Shown here in pieces: positions 1 to 5,763 of a stretch of DNA of 5,777 bases. The notes below the pieces were generated by a model, which searched no databases, was not told where the DNA came from, and saw only the letters and a list, made by a program, of their open reading frames with translations. A program made the translations under genes and the position numbers. Position 1 is the stretch's first letter. Each line of letters starts with the position of its first letter. This stretch comes from Oscillospiraceae bacterium (GTDB taxonomy: Bacteria > Bacillota > Clostridia > Oscillospirales > Ruminococcaceae): NCBI GenBank assembly GCA_016302225.1, contig JAEDOB010000153.1:1-5777 (forward strand). Direction: 5' to 3'.

Positions 1-590
1 TGTCCGTCAGCTACGGACAGAAGCACACTAAGGAGATAGACTCCGCAAGGGCTGTGGCAAAGCACTACGGTGTGGAGCTTTATGAGCTTGACCTTTCGGA
101 AATGTTCAGATTTTCCGATTGTTCGCTGCTTAAAGGCTCGTCGGAGGAGATCCCTCACGAAAGCTATGAGGAGCAGCTTAAAGAAACGAACGGTTCTCCC
201 GTATCCACCTATGTGCCCTTCAGGAACGGACTGTTCATCTCCTCGGCGGCGGCTATTGCAATTTCAAGGGGCTGCTCGGTCATTTATTACGGCGCACACA
301 GCGACGACGCTGCGGGCAACGCATACCCCGACTGTTCGGAAACGTTTAACAATGCCATGGCGGAAGCTGTCTGGGTGGGCAGCGGAAATCAGGTAAGGAT
401 AGAAGCACCCTTTGTTACCAAAACCAAGGCGGACGTTGTGAAAATAGGTCTTGAGCTGGGCGTTCCCTATGAGCTGACCTGGAGCTGCTATGAGGGCGGC
501 GACGTTCCCTGCGGAAAATGCGGCACATGTATTGACAGGGCAAGGGCGTTTGCGGAAAACGGTGTTCCCGACCCCGCTCTGCAATGTTGA
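1..590 (+). CDS. queC: 7-cyano-7-deazaguanine (preQ0) synthase QueC, 5'-truncated by the window edge
   Basis: QueC converts 7-carboxy-7-deazaguanine to preQ0 using ATP and ammonia, the last step before the queuosine branch; it is a soluble cytosolic enzyme. The reading frame is open from base 3 to the TGA at 588-590 and gives 195 residues. The family is usually about 220-230 residues, so roughly the first 25-30, including the PP-loop SGGxDS motif, lie upstream of the window. Visible family features are YGQKHTKEID at the start, STYVPFRNGLF in the middle, GAHSDD followed by YPDC, and a C-terminal zinc site of four cysteines (codons at 486, 510, 519, 528; spacing C-x7-C-x2-C-x2-C). An internal GTG at base 54 should not be taken as the start, because conserved QueC sequence precedes it. 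QueC-like paralogues occur in some phage-defence operons, but nothing here suggests that role. Other queuosine genes, if clustered, would be upstream. Confidence 0.93.
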   Translation, partial: SVSYGQKHTKEIDSARAVAKHYGVELYELDLSEMFRFSDCSLLKGSSEEIPHESYEEQLKETNGSPVSTYVPFRNGLFISSAAAIAISRGCSVIYYGAHSDDAAGNAYPDCSETFNNAMAEAVWVGSGNQVRIEAPFVTKTKADVVKIGLELGVPYELTWSCYEGGDVPCGKCGTCIDRARAFAENGVPDPALQC

Positions 591-635
591 GTGCTTTTAT
601 GGTGCTCTGTCTTTAAAATTCATCTATATCGGTAC

Positions 636-719
636 TTATAGTAAACGACAAAAATTATTTTACTTTAAATATTTCTACCCGCCTACGGCGGGTAGAAATA
701 TTTATGAAGTTTACTATAA
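636..719. repeat. 84-bp palindromic intergenic element (MITE-like or terminator-like)
   Basis: The ends are an 11-bp perfect inverted repeat, TTATAGTAAAC at 636-646 and GTTTACTATAA at 709-719. Nested off-centre is an 18-bp perfect stem (666-683 pairing with 687-704) with a 3-nt loop and a GC-rich top, CCCGCC-TAC-GGCGGG. The left side between outer and inner stems (647-665) is longer and A/T-rich; the right side (705-708) is only four bases. A perfect nested palindrome with AT-rich ends is typical of small non-autonomous mobile elements or dispersed bacterial palindromes. The ends can be read as TA-flanked TAGTAAAC repeats, which would suit an IS630/Tc1-type MITE, but this is unproven. Lying 45 bp after queC, the hairpin could also end queC transcription, although no clean T-run follows it. 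Confidence 0.7.
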
Positions 720-734
720 AAATATCCTAATCAC

Positions 735-812
735 TTGTAGGGGACGTATCCCGTTCCGCAGTTACCGAAAGAACTATTGAAATCTGCGGGTGGAAAACCC
801 CCGCCACTACAA
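735..812. repeat. Second intergenic element, 78 bp, with short inverted ends and GC-rich hairpins
   Basis: The boundaries are TTGTAG (735-740) and its complement CTACAA (807-812). Inside are a small GGGA/TCCC hairpin (741-744 with 749-752), a possible CCGCAG/CTGCGG stem (756-761 with 784-789), and a GC-rich hairpin GCGGG-T-GG / CC-CCCGC (786-793 with 798-804, AAAA loop, one bulged T). The last two share bases 786-789 and so exclude each other. The pattern TTGTAGGGG...CTACAA with GC-rich inner stems resembles small dispersed elements of clostridial genomes; that resemblance is from memory and not checked. It lies upstream of the promoter at 889-918, so it is not in that promoter's leader. It could belong to the queC transcript tail. 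Confidence 0.5.
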
Positions 813-843
813 TAACGTTATTTTTGTGGATTATAAATCATTC

Positions 844-881
844 ACCGAAACAATATTGTTAAAATATTTCACATATTCGGT
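844..881. promoter_or_regulatory. Possible operator: small palindromes upstream of the ATPase promoter
   Basis: A 12-bp perfect palindrome AACAATATTGTT (849-860) sits inside a wider inverted pair ACCGAA (844-849) and TTCGGT (876-881); the two are not concentric. AATATT also repeats at 852-857 and 863-868, 11 bp apart. The region ends 7 bp before the -35 box, a suitable place for an activator or repressor. AT-rich sequence yields such palindromes by chance fairly often, so this is a weak call. Confidence 0.25.
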
Positions 882-888
882 AAACACT

Positions 889-918
889 TTGCAATGTCCT
901 GATTTCTACACATATAAT
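889..918 (+). promoter_or_regulatory. Sigma-A-type promoter for the AAA+/VWA operon
   Basis: A perfect -10 box TATAAT lies at 913-918 and a partial -35 box TTGCAA at 889-894, with an 18-bp spacer. Transcription should begin near 924-926, giving a leader of about 40 nt before the ATG at 966. It is the best promoter-like sequence seen in the 375-bp gap after queC, and it indicates that the operon is transcribed independently of queC. Confidence 0.7.
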
Positions 919-949
919 ATGCTAAAATAAAAATGACCATAAAAAATTC

Positions 950-957
950 GGAAAGGA
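950..957 (+). promoter_or_regulatory. Ribosome binding site GGAAAGGA, fixing the ATPase start at 966
   Basis: GGAAAGGA is followed by 8 nt and then ATG at 966-968. The earlier in-frame ATG at 933 has no purine-rich site before it and would lie within about 10 nt of the predicted transcription start, so 966 is preferred. Confidence 0.75.
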
Positions 958-965
958 ATGTTACA

Positions 966-2489
966 ATGAAACCTTGCAAAGCCGCTTACAAAATAGTCCG
1001 TGATAACAGCAGTGAGATATTTAAGGGCTTCGGATTCAAGCATTTGTCCGATGCAACACAGTATTATGTTCACCCGAACAATCAGTCATACAAAGGCACG
1101 ACTACTCTTTGCCAGCCCATAGGCGAGGCGGTCATGCTTATGGCGGATTTTATTACGGCACTTGTGGAGGATAAAAATTCGGTCGGTGACATTTTGTATG
1201 ATGACGGGGCAGCAAATATTTATATGAACATTTCTGTTCCCGAGGAATGGCGCACGAACAATATCACCTGTGCTTACGGTTATCGGGCATATCTTGACGG
1301 CGCATCATCGCTCAGAGTGGGAGCATACGGAATTAACGGCGAATTTATCGCAGGCGACCCTATGCGGTTTACGGAAGAATATAAGCTGATACCTGTGCTG
1401 GCGGTGCTGACAGCGCAGTATATTTTGGTAAATGACGACTACTGCAAAGCGTTTATGGAGTTTGCGGATATGCCCGATGCGGAAAGCTTTGTAAATGTTC
1501 ATGAGGATTTTTATCAGGCGTATAAGAACAACGAATATCAGGTGGGATATTTTGATATAGCAGGCGTGCCCAAAGGCTGTACCAATTCCTTTAAGGCTAA
1601 ATATGCAGTTATCAGGGAGAACAAGGCTGCATTTTCCGAGGAAACCCATATTCCCATAATCCCCTTTGAGCCTTCGGATTTTTCGGAGGAATACAAAAGC
1701 CTTATCCCGCAGCTTTCCGAGGAATTCATTCTCCCGAAAAATCTCCGCACAGTTTCAAATGCCATAGTTACGGGAGATGTTCGTGCGCTGCTGCTTCACG
1801 GTCCTGCGGGAACGGGCAAAACCATGTCCTGCAAGCTTATCTGCCGAGAAACGGGGCTGCCTGTAATGGAAACCATCAACTGCACGGAAAGCCTTGATGA
1901 ATTTGTCCTCGGAAAATTTCTGCCCGACGGTGACAGGATAGTCTTTTGGGAAAGCTATGTTACAAAGGCGATAAGATACGGCGGTGCGGTCATTTTCGAG
2001 GAGATAAATTTTGCACGTCCGCAGCATCTTGCGTTTCTCAATTCTCTGCTTGACGACAACGGATTTGTCCGCCTTGACAACGGCGAGGTGGTAAAACGTC
2101 ATAAGAATTTCAGATTTTTTGCTACAATGAACATAGGCTATTACGGCACAAAGGAGCTTAATCAGGCACTTTACAACCGTTTCAATGCCATAGCCGAGCT
2201 TGCGGAATTGTCCGATGAAGCCATAAAAAGAATGCTTGCCGCACGTGTTCCCGAATGCTCGGAACAGGCTGACAAGCTCATAAGCGTTTATCACAAGCTG
2301 AAAAAGAAGATAAATTCCGAGGAGCTTGATATGGTAATTTCCCCGAGAAATATCGAGAACTGGGCAAGGCTTGCAAAATTTGAGGGTTACATAGCGGCGG
2401 CGGAAAAAACCATCATTCCCATAGCAAAATGCGACCGTTCGGTCGAGGAAGCGTTCAGGGGCATAATAATGCTCTATAAGTGGAATTGA
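966..2489 (+). CDS. MoxR/CbbQ-like AAA+ ATPase with a large uncharacterised N-terminal region
   Basis: The protein has 507 residues. The C-terminal half is an AAA+ module of the dynein-related/MoxR type (AAA_5-like): Walker A GPAGTGKT at 279-286, Walker B VIFEE at 342-346 (Glu345 at the usual Asp place, catalytic Glu346), sensor-1 Asn389 in ATMN, probable arginine finger Arg405 in NRF, and sensor-2 Arg461 in the SPR motif typical of MoxR proteins. All look functional. MoxR ATPases form hexameric rings that use ATP to remodel clients together with VWA proteins, and the next gene encodes such a partner. Residues 1 to about 250 match no family I recognise; there is no signal peptide or clear membrane segment, so the protein is probably cytosolic. 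This N-terminus is unusual, since most MoxR proteins are about 300-350 residues with the ATPase near the start. It is the first gene of a two-gene operon; its TGA is 11 nt before the next ATG. Its client is unknown. Confidence 0.88.
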   Translation: MKPCKAAYKIVRDNSSEIFKGFGFKHLSDATQYYVHPNNQSYKGTTTLCQPIGEAVMLMADFITALVEDKNSVGDILYDDGAANIYMNISVPEEWRTNNITCAYGYRAYLDGASSLRVGAYGINGEFIAGDPMRFTEEYKLIPVLAVLTAQYILVNDDYCKAFMEFADMPDAESFVNVHEDFYQAYKNNEYQVGYFDIAGVPKGCTNSFKAKYAVIRENKAAFSEETHIPIIPFEPSDFSEEYKSLIPQLSEEFILPKNLRTVSNAIVTGDVRALLLHGPAGTGKTMSCKLICRETGLPVMETINCTESLDEFVLGKFLPDGDRIVFWESYVTKAIRYGGAVIFEEINFARPQHLAFLNSLLDDNGFVRLDNGEVVKRHKNFRFFATMNIGYYGTKELNQALYNRFNAIAELAELSDEAIKRMLAARVPECSEQADKLISVYHKLKKKINSEELDMVISPRNIENWARLAKFEGYIAAAEKTIIPIAKCDRSVEEAFRGIIMLYKWN

Positions 2490-2495
2490 GAGAGG
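2489..2495 (+). promoter_or_regulatory. Ribosome binding site AGAGAGG, fixing the VWA gene start at 2501
   Basis: AGAGAGG begins on the last base of the ATPase stop codon and is followed 5 nt later by ATG at 2501-2503. The alternative in-frame GTG at 2480 would overlap the ATPase gene and has no good site before it. The short gap suggests translational coupling. Confidence 0.65.
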
Positions 2496-2500
2496 TCGGT

Positions 2501-4384
2501 ATGAGTAAATTTACCCATGATGAAGAGGAGCTGCTAAAGCTTTTTCAGAGCGAGGAAAACCGCCGTGCGGAGGAAGAATTTGCACGTATCTTCACCGAAA
2601 ATGACAATGTTCGTGTTGCGTTCATCAATGAGGACAGAGCGTTTACAGACGGAAGAAACATAGTCGTTGACCCTGCGGAGGACAAGCTTTTCAGTGACAG
2701 AGAGGCTATTGAAAAAACGCTGAAATTCCTCCATTTGCCCGAAACCGGCTGCAGCTCATGGTCTGCCCTGAAGCTGACGACACGTTCTCAGAATATCCAC
2801 GAATGCCTGCATATCATATACACAAAATTTCCAAATCCGCAGGCACACGATAAGCGTTGCACTGCTAAAGCAAGGCTCATGACTCTTGTTGACATAGGAA
2901 ACATTATTGAGGACGCTTATATTGAGGCTGTGGGCGCAAGCGTTTATGACAATGCGGAGATGTTTCTCAAATGGGGACGGGTATCGAGAATGTTTGTAAA
3001 AAGCCCGTCGGAGGGGACTTCAAGCAGCAGGTTCCGTGAGATAGGCGTTGACCTTGATGCAGCCGCAAGGCTTATGTACATTCAGAATTATATGGGAACG
3101 GAGCTGTTATATCCGTTTATTAAGCTGCCCGAGCCTATTGAAGAATGTGCCGAATATATCGAAAGGGTCAGACCGCTGTACTATGCGGGTGCTGCTGCGC
3201 CTTCGCCTATGGAACGCCACAAGTACGCCTGTATGATATTCGATGAATTGGAGGAGCTTATCCCCGATTCGGAGGAGCTGCTTGACCGCACATATCTTGA
3301 AAGCATTCTGGGCGGGACACAGACACATTCGCCTTTCAGATGCTCTGCAAAGCCGTTTGTTTCGGAGGGCAGGGAGATGGCTGTCACACGCAGGCTTTTC
3401 ACGGATATTGACGGCAAGCCCATTGACGGCAAGGATATTTCCGAGCAGTACAGAGTATTCATTTTCGATGCCGAAAGCGATCTGGAAATTGCCTTAGCCG
3501 AAGCGGAAACAGAGGGCGAGGTAATAGTCATAACAGGCGGGGAATTTGATGCGGCTGCAATTCACAGCGGTATTCATATTATCGAAAATCACCCGAGTCC
3601 CGACAAAAATATGTCAAGGGCATATTCGAATATCCTGAAAAAATACCGCACAACCATAAATACATACAATTCCCGTTTTGAACGGCTTTTGAAGGCTGAC
3701 AGAGAATTTTACGAGGACAAGCAGCTTTTCGGCAACGGCATTTCCTCGAAAAATATGGGCGATGTCAAGAAGCGTTACTGGTATAAAAGATCCGTTGATA
3801 TTGGTGTGCCCGATCTGGCGGTGCTGTTTATGATAGACGGTTCCGGTTCTATGCGGGGCGAACGGCGGGGTGCGGCAATGACCTCCTCCGTCATACTTCA
3901 TGAGGTGCTGTCAAAGCAGGGGATAGAGCATTCCATAGTTGAGCATCGTGCAATATTCGGCGAGCCTGAGGTCAGGCATAATGTGCTTGTGAGCTTTCAC
4001 GGCAGAGATACGGAGAAATATAACATTATGTCCATTGAAGCCGATGAGGGCACACGGGAGGGACTGTCCCTTTTCTGGGCTGAACGCTATCTTGCGCAGA
4101 ACAGTTCGGCGGAGAATAAGCTGATAGTTGTTATCTCCGACGGACTTCCCGCACATGTCAGCGACGACATTGCATATCTGCCGCCCGTTTCAATAATGGA
4201 CACCCGAAATGCCGCAAAAAAGATAATTCGCCGAGGGACAAAGATAATTGCTCTTGCACTGGGCGGCAGCGGCGTAAGCTGTTATGACGATCTCAGGCAG
4301 ATATATTCCGAAACTATCGACTGCACTGACCTGAAAAGTCTTACGGGACAGCTGCTGAAGGTCATTTCAAGGGAGCTGCAATGA
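2501..4384 (+). CDS. VWA-domain protein with N-terminal HExxH zincin-like motif (CobT/NorD-like partner of MoxR ATPase)
   Basis: The protein has 627 residues. The N-terminal part contains TDGRNIVVDP (49-58), then HECLH (100-104), an HExxH zinc-protease signature, then NIIEDAYIE (134-142), which could supply the third zinc ligand as in gluzincin-type sites. The C-terminal VWA domain has a complete MIDAS: Asp446, Ser448 and Ser450 (DGSGS), Thr518 (DEGTREG) and Asp547 (ISDG). Just before it, a KNMGDVKKRYWYKR stretch and the layout recall CobT and NorD, which work with CobS- and NorQ-type AAA+ proteins. Residues 150-430 are acidic and not recognised. No signal peptide or membrane segment is seen, so it is likely cytosolic. 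By analogy with known pairs it would be the adaptor that recruits clients to the ATPase of the preceding gene. The zinc-peptidase role is inferred from motifs only. No cobalamin genes are present, so calling it cobT would be unjustified. Its stop lies 3 bp from that of the convergent thioesterase gene. Confidence 0.85.
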   Translation: MSKFTHDEEELLKLFQSEENRRAEEEFARIFTENDNVRVAFINEDRAFTDGRNIVVDPAEDKLFSDREAIEKTLKFLHLPETGCSSWSALKLTTRSQNIHECLHIIYTKFPNPQAHDKRCTAKARLMTLVDIGNIIEDAYIEAVGASVYDNAEMFLKWGRVSRMFVKSPSEGTSSSRFREIGVDLDAAARLMYIQNYMGTELLYPFIKLPEPIEECAEYIERVRPLYYAGAAAPSPMERHKYACMIFDELEELIPDSEELLDRTYLESILGGTQTHSPFRCSAKPFVSEGREMAVTRRLFTDIDGKPIDGKDISEQYRVFIFDAESDLEIALAEAETEGEVIVITGGEFDAAAIHSGIHIIENHPSPDKNMSRAYSNILKKYRTTINTYNSRFERLLKADREFYEDKQLFGNGISSKNMGDVKKRYWYKRSVDIGVPDLAVLFMIDGSGSMRGERRGAAMTSSVILHEVLSKQGIEHSIVEHRAIFGEPEVRHNVLVSFHGRDTEKYNIMSIEADEGTREGLSLFWAERYLAQNSSAENKLIVVISDGLPAHVSDDIAYLPPVSIMDTRNAAKKIIRRGTKIIALALGGSGVSCYDDLRQIYSETIDCTDLKSLTGQLLKVISRELQ

Positions 4385-4387
4385 GCA

Positions 4388-4894
4388 TCAATATCCTCCG
4401 AAAGCTATCTCGTCCTTGTCCTTAACGCCCTTGTAGCACATTTCCGTATGCCAGTCAATGTCATGACCGACGATCTTTTCGGGGGACAGCTTTATGTAGT
4501 TCATATCCCCTTCGGCGAGGATATTTCCGTCAATGTCGATTATCTCGGCGTGTCCCTTGACAAATTTGCGGTTTTCAAAGGTGATTATGCCCCTCCCGAG
4601 AAGCGTTTGGTCATAGGGGACGGGCTTGCGGTATTTGGTTTCAAGGGTGGTGGTGACGGAGAAGATGTTCGGCTCGTGCACCCATACCGCACGAAAGCCC
4701 AGCTCGTCCAGCATTGCGGTAATTAGTCCGCCGTGAACTCGGCTCGGGTAGCTTTGGTGCTGCTCCCTGTATCGGAACAGAGTGAACACGGAGTTATCCT
4801 CCATATTGTAGAATTCCGCTTTCAGACCATATTCGTTATCCATTCCGCAGATAATGCACATACGGCTGTTGTCCTGCTTTGATATTACTTTCAT
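4388..4894 (-). CDS. PaaI-like hotdog-fold acyl-CoA thioesterase
   Basis: The protein has 168 residues, a normal length for a single hotdog-domain thioesterase. It opens with the CxxCG..N..GL pattern (Cys13, Cys16, Gly17, Asn20, Gly23-Leu24) often seen in this family. The active-site region is SRVHGGLITAMLDELG, with His54-Gly55-Gly56 and Asp63/Glu64 on the central helix, where the catalytic acid of PaaI-type enzymes usually sits. Such enzymes hydrolyse acyl-CoA or other thioesters in the cytosol; the actual substrate cannot be read from sequence. The ATG at 4892-4894 is preceded on the - strand by AGGA (4904-4907) with 9 nt spacing. It is the second gene of a - strand operon, 19 bp after the DUF5662-like gene. 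The about 35 residues after the core hotdog fold (GHDIDWHTEMCYKG onward) are a short extension that I cannot assign. Confidence 0.85.
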   Translation of the reverse strand: MKVISKQDNSRMCIICGMDNEYGLKAEFYNMEDNSVFTLFRYREQHQSYPSRVHGGLITAMLDELGFRAVWVHEPNIFSVTTTLETKYRKPVPYDQTLLGRGIITFENRKFVKGHAEIIDIDGNILAEGDMNYIKLSPEKIVGHDIDWHTEMCYKGVKDKDEIAFGGY

Positions 4895-4913
4895 TTTTGA
4901 TGTTCCTTTCGGT

Positions 4914-5438
4914 TTATTTTAACAGCTCATTTCTGATATATCGGAAGGCTTCATCTTCGCCCTCGTTCATAGCCTTCACAAGCAGCGTTTCCAGAAGCTC
5001 CGCCGTTTCGGGGTGGAAGGGACAGCGTTCTCTCGACTTCACAAAATAATCGTAGGCGTCCGAGGGCTTGTAGTCCGCTCCGTGATAGACACGGCAGGCA
5101 GCCAGCCTGTCGCAGAACATTTCGACCACGTATTTCACGGGCATTTTCCCGCCCGAGTAACCGCCGCCGTCGGGACCGTAATCCATCCAGTATTCGGGGT
5201 GATGCTTGTTTCTGCCCTTGTGATGGAGCCAGGCGGCACTGTATCCCTTGTCCTTGCGTTCGCCGCTGTGTGGGCTTAGCTTGCCCGAGTAATATTTCAC
5301 TCCGGGGAAAAATTCCGCAGGGGAGTATTTGGACAGGTCGTGGAGAAGTCCCTGACGGTAAAGTCCCGCACGGAAGCAGTACTGCCTGACAAGCCTTCTG
5401 TGGAGGGACACGGTTTTCAGATGACCCCAAAGTTTCAT
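4914..5438 (-). CDS. DUF5662-like protein with HD-type metal-site pattern
   Basis: The protein has 174 residues and looks like the DUF5662 family, common in Bacillota and some of their phages; this assignment is by memory of the LLHDLSKYSPAEF and HHP.YW patterns. His and Asp residues are clustered: His33-Asp34, His72-His73, His79-His80 and Asp110 in FCDRLAACR. The order H/HD...HH...D resembles the metal site of HD-domain phosphohydrolases, so a nucleotide or phosphate-ester hydrolase role is possible but unproven. There is no signal peptide. The ATG at 5436-5438 is preceded by AGAGG (5446-5450) with a 7-nt gap, which supports the start. It is the first gene of the operon with the thioesterase, under the promoter at 5471-5499. 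Nothing in the sequence explains why the two are paired. Confidence 0.8.
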   Translation of the reverse strand: MKLWGHLKTVSLHRRLVRQYCFRAGLYRQGLLHDLSKYSPAEFFPGVKYYSGKLSPHSGERKDKGYSAAWLHHKGRNKHHPEYWMDYGPDGGGYSGGKMPVKYVVEMFCDRLAACRVYHGADYKPSDAYDYFVKSRERCPFHPETAELLETLLVKAMNEGEDEAFRYIRNELLK

Positions 5439-5470
5439 TGCAAAGCCTCTTTTCGGTGATGTTTTTTGTT

Positions 5471-5499
5471 ATTATACCACTTTTTTGCGGGATTTTCAA
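5471..5499 (-). promoter_or_regulatory. Near-consensus sigma-A promoter for the DUF5662/thioesterase operon
   Basis: Read on the - strand, -35 TTGAAA (5494-5499) and -10 TATAAT (5471-5476) are 17 bp apart, the optimal spacing. The bases before the -10 are TGG, forming an extended -10 (TGnTATAAT). Transcription would begin near 5464, about 25 nt before the start codon. It predicts strong constitutive expression; no operator is evident. Confidence 0.85.
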
Positions 5500-5700
5500 G
5501 GGTGAACATGAAAATGGCACGGAAATCAATTTTTAAGTCGTAAGCACGAATAATACTTTAAACCCTTAGATTTTGACGAAGGAATAAACAAGTTGCTGTA
5601 TGGACGGATAATATGCACCTTGATTGTACTGCTTTATTTCTCTACACAGCCTTTGTGACCTTTGTTTCTTTTGTGGCTCTCCCGCAAAGGGGGAAACTAT
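5500..5700. other. Intergenic region between divergent transcription units
   Basis: No gene is supported here on either strand. A TTGACG hexamer at 5573-5578 lacks a convincing -10 at the right distance. TTGATT (5620-5625) with TACACA (5643-5648), spaced 17 bp, is a weak + strand promoter candidate for the frame starting at 5701. The stretch 5651-5680 is T/G-rich with repeated CTTTGT or TTTGTT units. I see no RNA gene or CRISPR repeat. Confidence 0.5.
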
Positions 5701-5763
5701 ATGGGCAATGCAAAAATGCAAAGGGACACAACAAACCCTAACGCAAAGCAGGGAGTTTCCCCC
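5689..5763. repeat. Inverted repeat GGGGGAAACT / AGTTTCCCCC with internal direct repeats
   Basis: A 10-bp perfect inverted pair lies at 5689-5698 and 5754-5763, 55 bp apart. Short direct repeats are interleaved: CGCAAAG at 5683-5689 and 5742-5748, and CCCTAACG at 5736-5743 and 5766-5773. The left arm coincides with the putative ribosome binding site of the frame beginning at 5701, so pairing in RNA could block its translation. It may also be the edge of a dispersed repeat or mobile element continuing past the window. Confidence 0.45.

Noticed and set aside
490..780. 96-residue + strand open frame starting in queC
   Set aside because: It overlaps queC in another frame and then translates the palindromic elements; it has no ribosome binding site or recognisable protein character.
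735..812. Riboswitch or attenuator controlling the AAA+/VWA operon
   Set aside because: The predicted promoter is downstream of this structure, so it would not be in the operon's leader, and no T-run follows the hairpin.
811..822. Palindrome AATAACGTTATT followed by T residues, as a terminator
   Set aside because: It is AT-rich with no loop, so it cannot form a stable RNA hairpin.
933..965. Earlier in-frame ATG at 933 for the AAA+ gene, adding 11 residues
   Set aside because: There is no ribosome binding site and it lies about 8 nt after the predicted transcription start; ATG 966 has GGAAAGGA at good spacing.
1755..2294. 179-residue open frame on the - strand inside the ATPase gene
   Set aside because: It is antisense to the Walker A to sensor region of a well-supported gene and has no family resemblance.
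2501..4384. Annotation as CobT, cobaltochelatase subunit
   Set aside because: The VWA region resembles CobT, but the N-terminal HExxH region and the lack of any cobalamin gene nearby make a specific cobaltochelatase role unsupported.
966..4384. Assignment to a known MoxR/VWA ternary conflict (defence) system
   Set aside because: Those systems include a third effector or VMAP-type gene; none is encoded here, and the neighbours look metabolic.
4951..5529. 192-residue - strand frame overlapping the DUF5662-like gene
   Set aside because: It is an out-of-frame shadow that would begin upstream of the strong promoter at 5471-5499, and its composition (Arg, Ser, Pro, Gly-rich) is not protein-like.
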